From contig JAKIUF010000015.1 of NCBI GenBank assembly GCA_021647705.1, positions 18,044 to 82,043 on the forward strand: a DNA stretch of 64,000 nucleotides, written 5' to 3'. The notes under the pieces were generated by a model, which did not search any database, was not told the DNA's origin, and saw nothing but the letters and a program-made list of their open reading frames with translations. This DNA is from Gammaproteobacteria bacterium. GTDB lineage: Bacteria > Pseudomonadota > Gammaproteobacteria > SZUA-152. Positions within the stretch are counted from its first letter, which is position 1, and each line of letters starts with the position of its first letter. Below are positions 26,562-35,150 of this stretch, piece after piece. Both the position numbers and the translations under genes were made by a program.

Positions 26562-27341
26562 CTAAGATTTTACGTTTAAAGTGTTGCCATTATTGAAATT
26601 TGGAAGATTGACGCCTTTCCATAAATTTTTATAGGCCGCATCAATACGATCCATGTCTGGATCGACATACTCTAAAGTCATCTCTTCATCTTCATGGCCT
26701 AATATTTTCTGGATCAATTTAAGGTCATAACCCTTACGGTCCATCTTTGTTGCTATGCTTCTTCGTCCTGAGTGCGAACTGCCACCTTGAACGCCTGCGC
26801 TTTTTATAATGTCTCTAACCGTATTTTCGAGTGAGGCACAAACCATCGTTTCTTTGATGCCACCTATAGTCTTATATTTTTTAGTATTAAATGCGAACTT
26901 TCGCCAAACTCCTTTCTTTGAAAGGAATAACGGGCTGCCACCATCCAACAAACCACCATATAAACCATCTTCTGATAACATTGCACCTTCAGCTACACGT
27001 TGTTGTTGCCATAGACCTAAAGCTTCTCTTTGTTGTTTGACCTTGATATAGGCTGGCCTTGGTTTGCCCATTTTGGTGTATGTTCCAGGAATAATGAAAG
27101 CCGTCTTAAGTTCACCAGAAGGGTAATACGCATCTGAGACTTTCAACTGTGCAACTTCATTAATACGCAATCCAGTGCCAAATAGCATCCATAAGATGGA
27201 TACGTTACGACGGCCCAGCTCACCCCTGGAGGCCACAAACAGGATGTGGCTCAATTGACTAGGGGTGTTCACTATCTGTGCTTTGCCAGAGCCAGGCTCG
27301 TATTCACCCAAAAGTCTTTTAATTGGTCTTCGATTAGCCAT
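26562..27341 (-). CDS. Tyrosine recombinase (phage-integrase family), short form
   Basis: The catalytic domain of a tyrosine recombinase is complete: Arg in GTGLRINEVAQL, HSGRRS (His-x-x-Arg motif), the LGHEDEE histidine and the nucleophile Tyr in LEYVDP. From the ATG at 27341 (MANRRPIKRLL) the protein has 259 residues. A TTG nine codons upstream is the alternative. Only ~30 residues precede the catalytic domain, so the usual N-terminal SAM-like core-binding domain is absent or minimal. It heads a probable operon with the ATPase and NACHT genes. It lacks the size expected of an integron integrase. Its leader is bracketed by inverted copies of attccaatg. Confidence 0.88.
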   Translation of the reverse strand: MANRRPIKRLLGEYEPGSGKAQIVNTPSQLSHILFVASRGELGRRNVSILWMLFGTGLRINEVAQLKVSDAYYPSGELKTAFIIPGTYTKMGKPRPAYIKVKQQREALGLWQQQRVAEGAMLSEDGLYGGLLDGGSPLFLSKKGVWRKFAFNTKKYKTIGGIKETMVCASLENTVRDIIKSAGVQGGSSHSGRRSIATKMDRKGYDLKLIQKILGHEDEEMTLEYVDPDMDRIDAAYKNLWKGVNLPNFNNGNTLNVKS

Positions 27342-27360
27342 TTTCTTCTCAAAATTGCCA

Positions 27361-27430
27361 AATTCCAATGTTGCCCAGATGCGGCCTGAATGTCCATGCG
27401 TTACGAGGGTTTATGCGGGTTCATTGGAAT
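27361..27430. promoter_or_regulatory. Inverted pair of the island motif around the recombinase leader
   Basis: attccaatg (27362-27370) and its inverse cattggaat (27422-27430) lie 51 bases apart, immediately upstream of the recombinase gene. The same core is dispersed, in one orientation, upstream of island genes to the left. An inverted pair next to a recombinase gene could be its attachment/core site or an operator for autoregulation. The spacer contains no obvious hairpin. Confidence 0.4.
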
Positions 27431-27575
27431 ATTAGATACATGACAACAGTGATTGTCGGAAAGTATTTTTTGTATCACTTATTGTACTGCGCATGTGTAG
27501 TGCCTAATTAGTGAAACAAGTGAGAAAACACACACGCCCCACTACACTGCCAGTAACTGGAAGAATACCCATGGT

Positions 27576-29528
27576 TTAGTGATACACCACAAACCCCGCT
27601 GGCGGCACACTGATCCGCAGCGCCGAGCCGTTGCGCGCCGACACTGTCACCGTCGTGCCCTGCTGCACCGGGTCGGTGGAGAACAGGCAGCGCATCTGCC
27701 CACCCGCCGGGTGCAGGGCATTATCCACTGTCACCCATACATGCAGGGTTTGTTCGGCATCGGTATTAATCGCACACAGGTATTCCTGATCTGCAAAGAT
27801 GCGCGACCAGGCCACTACCCAGCGCAATTCCCCGCCCAAGGGCTGCGGGTAGTGAAAATCCCCTGCTTCACCGCTGGCGGAGATTTCGCGCAGATACTGA
27901 CGCCCGCGACGCAGGGCGATGTGTTGCCGTCGCAGGGTGCAGACTTTTTGTACAAAGCGGTAAATTTCGTGTGCTTCTGTGAAGAAGTGCCGTCCTGTGC
28001 TTTGTAGTGAGCCAAACGGTCCGCCGAACATACATTCGCGCAGAAAGACATCACTATAGGCATCGTCATCACCACGACGCTGATCGGCACCATTGAAGCC
28101 TTGCTCCGTGCCGTAATAGAGACAGGGGATTCCGGCGCTGGTGAGGTTGAGGCCTAGGGCACAACGCAGATAACGATAACCATCGTCGCTGCCGCTGAAA
28201 CGAAATTTGCGTTTCACGCCTACCTGGTCGTGGTCATCAAATAGGGTGACCACATGTTTGCCGTACCATTGGTGGCTGTGTTTTTGGTCGAGCAGGCTGT
28301 TTTTGAACAGGTCGAAGTAACCTTCCTGGGCTTCGGTACGTGGGTCGCCGGGGCTGCTCTGCCCTTTGGCGAGGGATTCCAGTTTGTGAGGGATGTCGTT
28401 AATACCCAGTGCTGCATCGATGCCGGTGGTGTTGACGATGTGCACTGCGTGCTGGCGACCCCCTGTTACTTCACCGATGAGGTAGAAATTCTCTTTGCCC
28501 AGGGACTGGGCGTATTCATGGATGATGTTGGCGAAGATCCGCACGGCACCCGGTTCCATATGTTTGACGGTGTCGATACGGTAGCCGTCGATGTCGGCGT
28601 AAGCGATCCAGAACTTGTGGACTTCGGCGAGGTGCAGCAGCGCCGGGGCTACGCCATATTCGCGGATGCGGCGTTGAAGATCCCAGTCCAGTGCGGGGTC
28701 GCGTAGGGAACGGCCATGGTTAATGTCCTTGAGTGACAGGAAATCACCGTCCAGATAGTTCGGGGAGGCATCCCAGTTACTGATTTCGCCGCGCCGGGTC
28801 CAGGTTTCCGGCCTCTGAAGTTCGGCTGGCCATACAGCACCGTCCGGCCAGGCACTGTCATCCACGGGCCCCAAGGGCAGGCTGCCCGCATCGTCGATCC
28901 TGCTGCGAAATCCTTCCACTGGCCACTGGTTGCCCTGGTGATAGAAATAACGCTGGTTGTTGTCGTAGGCGAAAACATTACCGGCATGATTCAGGATAAT
29001 GTCCAGGATGACGCGGATACCTGCCGCGTGTGCTGCGGCAACGAAATCCCGCAGTTCGTCGCGGGTGCCGAAATGCGGATCTACGTCGAGAAAGTTCTGC
29101 ACTCCGTAGCCGTGGTAATCCTGGCTGCCCGTGACCTGTTTAAAGACCGGACTGAGCCATATGACACTAATGCCCAGGCGTTGCAGATACCCTAGCTTGT
29201 CCCGGAGCCCGGCCAGGGTTCCGCCGCACCAGGACTTGCCAGCTTCGAACCAGGGTTGGCGGTCTGCGCCCCCGGCGTCAGTCTGCAATTGAAACAGCGG
29301 CGTAGTACGTTGCCCTGTTGGCCCTTCCACTGGCACATCGGCCCCGTCAGCAAAACCGCCGTGCTCTCTGCCGTCGGAGAAACGATCCACAAACAGGAAA
29401 TACAATACCTCATCTTCCCAGGCGGCTGGTGAGGGAAAGTAGTCTCGCCCGGCGCTGATGGTGGACCAGTCAATGTCCTTGAGGCTGCGCTCAATGTGCC
29501 GTTGAGTGTCGGCTGGATTGTTGGGCAT
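27576..29528 (-). CDS. Alpha-amylase-family glycoside hydrolase (GH13)
   Basis: The product has ~650 residues with a GH13 (beta/alpha)8 barrel. Conserved regions are visible: VILDIILNHAGN (region I), GYRIDTVKHM with the nucleophile Asp (II), YLIGEVTGG with the acid/base Glu (III) and LFDDHDQVG with the transition-state Asp (IV). The C terminus is a beta-sandwich-like domain. No signal peptide is visible, so it probably acts on intracellular alpha-glucans such as glycogen or maltodextrins. The ATG at 29528 is preferred because GGGAGG lies eight bases before it. It is GC-richer than the adjacent island. Relics of its sequence occur at 15386-15545 and 29786-29909. Confidence 0.92.
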   Translation of the reverse strand: MPNNPADTQRHIERSLKDIDWSTISAGRDYFPSPAAWEDEVLYFLFVDRFSDGREHGGFADGADVPVEGPTGQRTTPLFQLQTDAGGADRQPWFEAGKSWCGGTLAGLRDKLGYLQRLGISVIWLSPVFKQVTGSQDYHGYGVQNFLDVDPHFGTRDELRDFVAAAHAAGIRVILDIILNHAGNVFAYDNNQRYFYHQGNQWPVEGFRSRIDDAGSLPLGPVDDSAWPDGAVWPAELQRPETWTRRGEISNWDASPNYLDGDFLSLKDINHGRSLRDPALDWDLQRRIREYGVAPALLHLAEVHKFWIAYADIDGYRIDTVKHMEPGAVRIFANIIHEYAQSLGKENFYLIGEVTGGRQHAVHIVNTTGIDAALGINDIPHKLESLAKGQSSPGDPRTEAQEGYFDLFKNSLLDQKHSHQWYGKHVVTLFDDHDQVGVKRKFRFSGSDDGYRYLRCALGLNLTSAGIPCLYYGTEQGFNGADQRRGDDDAYSDVFLRECMFGGPFGSLQSTGRHFFTEAHEIYRFVQKVCTLRRQHIALRRGRQYLREISASGEAGDFHYPQPLGGELRWVVAWSRIFADQEYLCAINTDAEQTLHVWVTVDNALHPAGGQMRCLFSTDPVQQGTTVTVSARNGSALRISVPPAGFVVYH

Positions 29529-29785
29529 GTGCAAAACCTCCCTGGCGGGTTTGTTCTTTCATTTCCTGATTCCCGGAATTTAATTTATAACACCTGTGCA
29601 ATACAAAAGCCCGATTTTGATTCCTCAAATATTCAGCTGGAAATCTTTCCTGAAGGCATCAGGATTCTGCTTCCAATCATAGCGAGGAGTGTCTACTCTT
29701 CCACCTCTTCTTGATTTTTAGAGACAAGTGAAAATTGTCGATTTAATGCAACGTGGCTTTCCATTCGCATTCTCTACATGTGTGT

Positions 29786-29909
29786 TTGAGGGAAAGGAGT
29801 CTCGTGTGTCACGCCGTTAGTGGAGATTTCGCACAGATATTGGCGTCCACAGCGCAAGGTGATGTATTCCCCCGACACAGAGTGCAGACCACCTGTACGA
29901 AGTAAAATA
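29786..29909 (-). pseudogene. Second amylase gene relic
   Basis: 29817-29909 aligns with 27872-27966 of the intact amylase gene (ggagatttcgcacagatat versus ggagatttcgcgcagatac; gtgcagac). Just to its left, 29787-29804 matches 29430-29447 from the other end of the gene at 17 of 18 bases, so the relic is rearranged. It lies in a 445-bp gap (29529-29973) that otherwise contains only the toxin-antitoxin promoter region. Confidence 0.7.
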
Positions 29910-29944
29910 GTGCATTGAATAAAATGTGCTGGTTACCGTATTAA

Positions 29945-29968
29945 AAAGTATACCATATGGTATACTTT
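29945..29968. promoter_or_regulatory. Perfect 24-bp palindromic operator of the toxin-antitoxin operon
   Basis: The sequence from aaagtataccat to atggtatacttt is a perfect palindrome ending five bases before the ATG of the toxin gene. Its position fits an operator bound by the HTH antitoxin to repress its own operon, which is usual for type II systems. Confidence 0.75.
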
Positions 29969-29973
29969 GCCAT

Positions 29974-30267
29974 ATGACGACACAATTAACCTTCCGGGAT
30001 AAATTCATCTACGCCGATGGGGCCATTCGCGAGATGGTGATTTGGCGTCTACCTGACACCGATAGCGAGAGGCCGCATGGTCTTAAGTACCGGCTATATT
30101 ATGGCTATTCTGGCAAGTGTCTGGTGCGTTATGACAATGAACGAGGCAAAGGTGATCACCGACATGAAGGCAACCGGGAAACACCCTATATCTTCATCTC
30201 GGTTGAACAATTGGTCCAGGATTTTAAGGCGGATATCGAACGCTTACGAGGTGAACAACATGAGTAA
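29974..30267 (+). CDS. TumE/DUF6516-family toxin
   Basis: The 97-residue protein MTTQLTFRDKFIYADG... has the pattern of DUF6516 (TumE-type) toxins: a short beta-rich start, the block LKYRLYYGYSG and RGKGDHRH, and the ending VEQLVQDFKADIERLR. The frame extends upstream to 29926, but that part lies across the operator, so the ATG at 29974 is used. It is the first gene of a bicistronic module and overlaps the antitoxin gene by eight bases. The biochemical target is not evident from sequence. Confidence 0.8.
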   Translation: MTTQLTFRDKFIYADGAIREMVIWRLPDTDSERPHGLKYRLYYGYSGKCLVRYDNERGKGDHRHEGNRETPYIFISVEQLVQDFKADIERLRGEQHE

Positions 30268-30622
30268 ACAACATATTCATATTAGCGTGGAAGATGCGGA
30301 CCGTGGCTTTGAACGTTTCACTGAAGCTTGGCACAAGTTTGAGGCTGGTGAGACCGAACAAGCAGAAATACATCTCAACTTCGAGGACTTTGCCATGCTG
30401 GCTTCGGTACTGACACCCAAGCGTCTGGAGTTGATGAAAACATTACGTCAATATGGGCCGCTGAGCGTCCGGGCATTGTCGAAACAATTGGAGCGTGACT
30501 ACAAAAATGTCCACGTTGATGCTGGCGCTCTGGAGGAAGTAGATCTTATCCATCGTACCGCAAAAGGATTATTGGTCGCCCCCTGGGATGTGATTGATGC
30601 TCATGTACGGTTAGTGGCCTGA
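30260..30622 (+). CDS. HTH antitoxin/transcriptional regulator paired with TumE-like toxin
   Basis: The 120-residue protein starts at an ATG (30260) overlapping the toxin end. The C-terminal half is a winged-helix DNA-binding domain of MarR/HVO_A0114 type (MKTLRQYGPLSVRALSKQL, then NVHVDAGALEEVDLIHRT). The N-terminal half is acidic and probably binds the toxin. The palindrome at 29945-29968 is its likely operator. Gene order toxin first, antitoxin second, is usual for this family. Confidence 0.8.
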   Translation: MSKQHIHISVEDADRGFERFTEAWHKFEAGETEQAEIHLNFEDFAMLASVLTPKRLELMKTLRQYGPLSVRALSKQLERDYKNVHVDAGALEEVDLIHRTAKGLLVAPWDVIDAHVRLVA

Positions 30623-30661
30623 GCTTCCGGGTTTCCCTGGTAGCGCCCCTACCCTACACTC

Positions 30662-30690
30662 AAAGGAGAGGAGCAAAGCTCTTCCCTTTG
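30662..30690. terminator. Hairpin between convergent antitoxin and argC genes
   Basis: Arms aaaggagaggagc and gctcttccctttg form an imperfect stem with a three-base loop, 40 bases after the antitoxin stop. No T-run follows, so termination is uncertain. Confidence 0.35.
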
Positions 30691-30751
30691 GTCATCGATG
30701 GAACCTTAACTCCGCAATCGGCTTTTAGCCGTAAACAGACGGCGGGAGTGA

Positions 30752-31807
30752 TCAGGCGGGATGACAACCTGTCTGCTGTAACCCGGCAGTACGATCAAGC
30801 CCGAACATCAGATTCATATTTTCAATACCGACCTGTGCTCCACCTTTTCCAAGACTATCCAGTACACTAAACACCACTACCCGGTTTCTTTTTTCATCCA
30901 CATCCAGTCCGATATAACAGTAATTAGTGCCTGAAACTGTACTCACCCAGGGATAAGCTCTGTACTGCCAGGCATCATTTTGATTTACAGGAAGGTCATA
31001 TACCTTGATAAACGGGTGATCGTGATAGAAGTCACGATAAAGCTCCAGCAGGCTTTGCCGTGAAACCGTTTTGAGGTTAAACGCATGACAAACATTCAGT
31101 ATGCCTCGTGTAATGGGCACATAGATCGGTGTGAAGTGTATACATACATCGTCATCGGTCAGTCGTGACAATTCCTGCTCCATTTCATAACTGTGTCGAT
31201 GATCCACCACGTTATAGGGCACCAGGTTATTGCCGATTTCGGGGTGGTGCGCCGCACGGGATAATTCAGCCCCTACACCGGCCGTACCCGACAGACCATT
31301 GATCACCAGAGAATGGGTATCTACCAGACTTTCTTTGAGCAGAGGTGCCAATCCCAATATCGCTGCTGAGGAAAAACAGCCAGGGTTGGCGATCAGTCTC
31401 GCTTGTTTAATATCATCAAGGTGAAATTCAGAAAGGCCATATACGGATTCTTTTGCCAGCGACCATTCGGTATGGGACTGGCCGTATACCCGCTCCCAGG
31501 TGGACCGGGAGTCCAGACGGAAAGCTGCACCCAGGTCAATGACTTTACAGCCGGTTTCCAGCAGTTGGGGAGCCATTGCCAACGAAGCCGATGTTGGTAG
31601 GGCCATGAATACTACATCGCATGCGGATATGTTATCAGGATGAATCAGCTCAATACCCTGGCCATAGAGGTTTGGGTGATAGTTTTCGATTTTACCTGGT
31701 GTACGACTGGTGGCCCAGGCAAGCTCCGTTTCAGGGTGGTTTAATAACACCCGGATAACTTCTCCTCCCATGTAACCGGTTGCCCCAAGTACACCGACGT
31801 TAATCAT
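30752..31807 (-). CDS. argC: N-acetyl-gamma-glutamyl-phosphate reductase
   Basis: This enzyme reduces N-acetylglutamyl 5-phosphate with NADPH in arginine biosynthesis. It has 351 residues with the N-terminal NADP fold (GVLGATGYMGGEVIRVL), the catalytic cysteine in IANPGCFSSA, the histidine block HRHSYEMEQEL and the C-terminal signature DSLGKGGAQVGIENMNLMFGL. The length is normal. GGAGG lies ten bases before the ATG. No other arg gene is adjacent. It stands alone between the toxin-antitoxin pair and a repeat. Confidence 0.96.
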   Translation of the reverse strand: MINVGVLGATGYMGGEVIRVLLNHPETELAWATSRTPGKIENYHPNLYGQGIELIHPDNISACDVVFMALPTSASLAMAPQLLETGCKVIDLGAAFRLDSRSTWERVYGQSHTEWSLAKESVYGLSEFHLDDIKQARLIANPGCFSSAAILGLAPLLKESLVDTHSLVINGLSGTAGVGAELSRAAHHPEIGNNLVPYNVVDHRHSYEMEQELSRLTDDDVCIHFTPIYVPITRGILNVCHAFNLKTVSRQSLLELYRDFYHDHPFIKVYDLPVNQNDAWQYRAYPWVSTVSGTNYCYIGLDVDEKRNRVVVFSVLDSLGKGGAQVGIENMNLMFGLDRTAGLQQTGCHPA

Positions 31808-31924
31808 GATGCATGTCCTCCATTTTTATTCCGGGATATGAAACAACCGTAACCAGAAACCAGCACGCATTACAGATACAGTCTATGGCTTATTTGACCA
31901 GTACAGATCGAATGTCATTAAGTT

Positions 31925-32125
31925 AAATGTGAATCAGGAATAGATGTTCCCTCCCCTCGGACAAGCGCCCCAGTACGGGAAGTTATTCTGTAGTGGCACT
32001 AACAAGTGACGGGTTATAAACGCAGAGGTCGCAGAGAAAAACATCAAAAACTTTGCGTCTTTGCGTCTTTGCGACCTTTGCGTTAAATACCCGATGTTAA
32101 AAAAGAGTGTTTTTAGCGCTTGTTC
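31925..32125. repeat. Dispersed intergenic repeat, NCGCAGAG family copy
   Basis: The segment starts aaatgtgaat, contains gtgacgggttataaacgcag, agaaaaacatcaaaaactttgcg and several gcgtctttgcg units, and ends gtgtttttagcgctt. It is related to the copies at 4514-5068 and fills most of the argC-RND gap (31808-32130), where no gene is seen. Confidence 0.75.
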
Positions 32126-32130
32126 CATAA

Positions 32131-35100
32131 TCATCTGGGTATCAGTTTAGCTTTTCGCTTGAATAAATGACGGATGTCTTCTCCAATCATATACAGGCAG
32201 GGAAGCAACAATAATGTTAAGGGTGTGGCAAATAATAATCCCCACCCCAAAGCCAGCGCCATAGGTCCCATGTAGGGATCAGAGCCTCCGATACCATAGG
32301 CAAGCGGTAACAACCCGGCAACTGTGGAGACGGTTGTTAATAACACTGCGCGTAGCCGGTTGGATGTTCCTTCAGCAACAATGTCTCTTAATGGCCGCTC
32401 CGGGTTTTGTTGTTTAAGCTGATTGATATGGGCTACCAGTACAAGGGAGTCGTTCACCACGACACCAACCAAAGCAAAGGGGATGGCGGTCATGACCATC
32501 AATGGTTGCCATATTGAATTGAATAAAAGGGTTAATAGTAAATAGATACCAATACAGGAAATGCCCATAATAACCATTAATTCATCAACGGATTTTTTAC
32601 TCTCTTCCGCTTCACCACCGACATACAATGCCATGCCGGGATAATCACGTTCGATATCAAATTGTGCCAATACGGCTTGAGATACCTTTAGTGGTGTGGT
32701 GATGTCTTTGTCGATATCCCCGCTTATGGTGACCGCGCGGTCTCCTTTGTAGTGGGTGAAGTTTGCCGGACCAGGAGAGGTGACAAAATGTGCCATTTCA
32801 CTCAGGGGGGTAAGATAACCATTACGATTAGGTAGCGTCATCTCTGCCAGTGATTGCGGGTTTTTGCGTACGTCTTCGGTAAAAATCACCCGAAAATCCA
32901 CATCTTCATCGCCATAACGCACACTGGTCACAACTTCTCCGTCGTAGGCAATGCGCACATTGCGGGCTACGTCGGCGACGGAAATACCAACACGCGCCAG
33001 TTTGTCGTAATTGAATTTGATTTCGACTTGTGACTTCCCTTCCTTGTCATCACGGTCAATATCTTTGGTGCCTTCCAGTGTGTTGAGATAGGCAACAACG
33101 TCATTAACCAGTCGTGTACGTTCGGCATCATCAACGCCCACTACCCGTAAAGCAATGGGACGACCAACCGGTGGGCCACCACTGTCAATCATGTAAAAAA
33201 TACGCTCTACACCTTTTAGTGCATCCGTTTTTTCACGCAGGCTTTCGACGATGTCATCCGCCGTACGTTGACGGTCAGAAAACGGGGTTAAACTGACAAA
33301 CACTGCTGCGTTGTTTTCGCGCTCACTGGAACCAATATCACCAAACGTGCCAATACGGGTCACAAAGGAATCAAGCTCTGACTTCCCCAGTTCTGATACC
33401 AGAGACTCAACATCACGGGCTCGGTCTGCCGTGGCTTGTAACGAGGTGCCTACGGGTGTTTCAATCAGGATCATAAAACGCTCGGCGGTTGATGATGGAA
33501 ACAGAACAAAATCCATGTATTTGACAGCATAAGTCAAAGCGCCTCCCAAGACGGCAACAAACATAACAACCAGCACATAACGTGCGGGCAGTAACCGCAG
33601 CAGCACGGCTGTGTAAAATTGACGCAATTTATTAAAATACCGTTGGCGTCGTGTCGGTCCGTTATGTGGTTTCATGCTTGCAGCAATATGTGCAGGCAAA
33701 GCCAGGGTGGATTCAATCAGAGACACTGCCAATGCAATGGTAATCACCAGCGGAATCACTGTGACAAACTTACCTAGCATGCCGGGCATAAAAAACATCG
33801 GTAAAAATACAACAAAGGTCGTCAGGATGGTGGTTATCACCGGTTTGATGACATCACGTACCCCGGCAACAGCGGCCGGAACCGCAGACATACCCTGTTC
33901 ATATCGCCGATAGATACTTTCGGCAATAATAATCGCATCATCAACAATAATGCCCAGTACAAGCACCATAGCTGTCATGGTAATACTGTCAAGAAACCCA
34001 CCAAAAAACGGCAGCATAAAAACAGTACCAAGCAATGCAACCGGAATACCCAATGCAACCCAGAAAGCCACACGAAAACTTAAAAATACGGCCAACACAA
34101 TCATCACAAGAGACAGACCGATCATTCCGTTGTTTGCAACAATGGACAGCCGGTCTTTTACAAATTTTGACTCGTCATTGGAAAACATGACTCTGACTTC
34201 TGATGGCATATGTTTCTGCTCATTTTCCACCAATTCTTTTATAGCATCGACAGTGCGCACGATATCTGCGTTATCAGCCTTGAACGCAACAAACGATATG
34301 GCTTTTCTGCCATTCACATGTGACAGCACTTTTTCTTCTTCGTAACCATCCACAACCACCGCCAAATCCCGTACCTTCACTGAAGGCCCGTCAAAAGTGG
34401 TGCGCACAATGACATCCCCTACTTCACCAGGGTTGCGAAATTGTGACAGGGTGACGATATTTTTTTCACTGGTATAAGATTCAAATGACCCACCGGTCGA
34501 ACGAATATTACGCTGTCCAATCGCCCTTACCACCTCAGCAAGGGAAACATCGGCTTTGTCCAGTTTATCGGGGCTGATTTCAATCTGAATTTCGCGTGTA
34601 CGGTATCCATAACGATTAACACTCGACACACCGTCCACATTTTCCAGTTTGCGCTGGAACTGTCTGGCAATCTTTCGCAGCTCCGCATAAGGCAGATCAC
34701 CTGCCAGACCAATCTCGATCATGGGAAAACTGGACGTACTCAGTTCCGTTACCAAAGGAGATTCTGTGACTTCTTCCGGAAAATCCGTCACTCTGGAAAC
34801 AGCCTCACGAATTTCACGTATGACTTTTTCTTCGTCTTCCACATCCGGGTCAATAACGATATGGATATTGGACAGGTTTTCCATGGACCAGGACACGTAG
34901 CGTTTGATACCGGTAACTTCTTTTATCTCTTTTTCAATTTCATTAGTGACCGTCAGTTCCACGTCTTCCGGTGAAGCACCTGGGTAAGTCGTGGTTATCA
35001 GCAGTTCACCAAATTCCACACTGGGAAAGGCATCCCTTTTAATGGTTAACATGCTGCCAATGCCTAACAGAATAACCAGAAAAGTAATGACGCAGGCCAA

Positions 35101-35136
35101 CAGGTGGCGTTCAGCAAAGAACTTGAAAAAACTCAT
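32131..35136 (-). CDS. RND-family efflux transporter, inner-membrane pump, with apparent internal deletion
   Basis: This is a 1001-residue RND pump driven by proton motive force. Visible are TM1 with RHLLACVITFLVILLGIG, the periplasmic porter motif YPGASPEDVE, the proton-relay pair in GIIVDDAIIIAES (TM4), and the C-terminal bundle. In the TM9-TM10 region AIPFALVG is joined directly to VVVNDSLVLV, whereas relatives have about 25 more residues here (roughly one helix). The junction (~32450-32475) is in frame. AGGAG precedes the ATG, 15 bases after the TolC-like gene. No periplasmic adaptor gene lies in the operon. The pump may therefore be defective. Confidence 0.9.
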   Translation of the reverse strand: MSFFKFFAERHLLACVITFLVILLGIGSMLTIKRDAFPSVEFGELLITTTYPGASPEDVELTVTNEIEKEIKEVTGIKRYVSWSMENLSNIHIVIDPDVEDEEKVIREIREAVSRVTDFPEEVTESPLVTELSTSSFPMIEIGLAGDLPYAELRKIARQFQRKLENVDGVSSVNRYGYRTREIQIEISPDKLDKADVSLAEVVRAIGQRNIRSTGGSFESYTSEKNIVTLSQFRNPGEVGDVIVRTTFDGPSVKVRDLAVVVDGYEEEKVLSHVNGRKAISFVAFKADNADIVRTVDAIKELVENEQKHMPSEVRVMFSNDESKFVKDRLSIVANNGMIGLSLVMIVLAVFLSFRVAFWVALGIPVALLGTVFMLPFFGGFLDSITMTAMVLVLGIIVDDAIIIAESIYRRYEQGMSAVPAAVAGVRDVIKPVITTILTTFVVFLPMFFMPGMLGKFVTVIPLVITIALAVSLIESTLALPAHIAASMKPHNGPTRRQRYFNKLRQFYTAVLLRLLPARYVLVVMFVAVLGGALTYAVKYMDFVLFPSSTAERFMILIETPVGTSLQATADRARDVESLVSELGKSELDSFVTRIGTFGDIGSSERENNAAVFVSLTPFSDRQRTADDIVESLREKTDALKGVERIFYMIDSGGPPVGRPIALRVVGVDDAERTRLVNDVVAYLNTLEGTKDIDRDDKEGKSQVEIKFNYDKLARVGISVADVARNVRIAYDGEVVTSVRYGDEDVDFRVIFTEDVRKNPQSLAEMTLPNRNGYLTPLSEMAHFVTSPGPANFTHYKGDRAVTISGDIDKDITTPLKVSQAVLAQFDIERDYPGMALYVGGEAEESKKSVDELMVIMGISCIGIYLLLTLLFNSIWQPLMVMTAIPFALVGVVVNDSLVLVAHINQLKQQNPERPLRDIVAEGTSNRLRAVLLTTVSTVAGLLPLAYGIGGSDPYMGPMALALGWGLLFATPLTLLLLPCLYMIGEDIRHLFKRKAKLIPR

Positions 35137-35150
35137 AAAAGTAACTCCTG

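Larger units (their letters stand above)
13374..27430 (-). repeat. Interspersed 12-bp motif CATTGGAATAAA (plus-strand TTTATTCCAATG), eight sites
   Basis: The same short sequence, always in the same orientation, lies just 5' of minus-strand genes of the island. Exact TTTATTCCAATG copies are at 16675-16686, 18667-18678, 20146-20157 and 21668-21679. One-to-three-mismatch versions are at 13374-13385, 13859-13870, 24891-24902 and 27361-27370. A ninth, inverted core (cattggaat) is at 27422-27430. Copies 18667 and 21668 share 15 bases (catttattccaatgt). The span given is the range of the sites, not one element. The sites could be recombination sites, regulator operators or ends of a decayed repeat. 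Confidence 0.65.

Noticed and set aside
26562..27341. Integron integrase IntI
   Set aside because: The protein is shorter than IntI, lacks the arm domain and is oriented with, not against, the genes it precedes.
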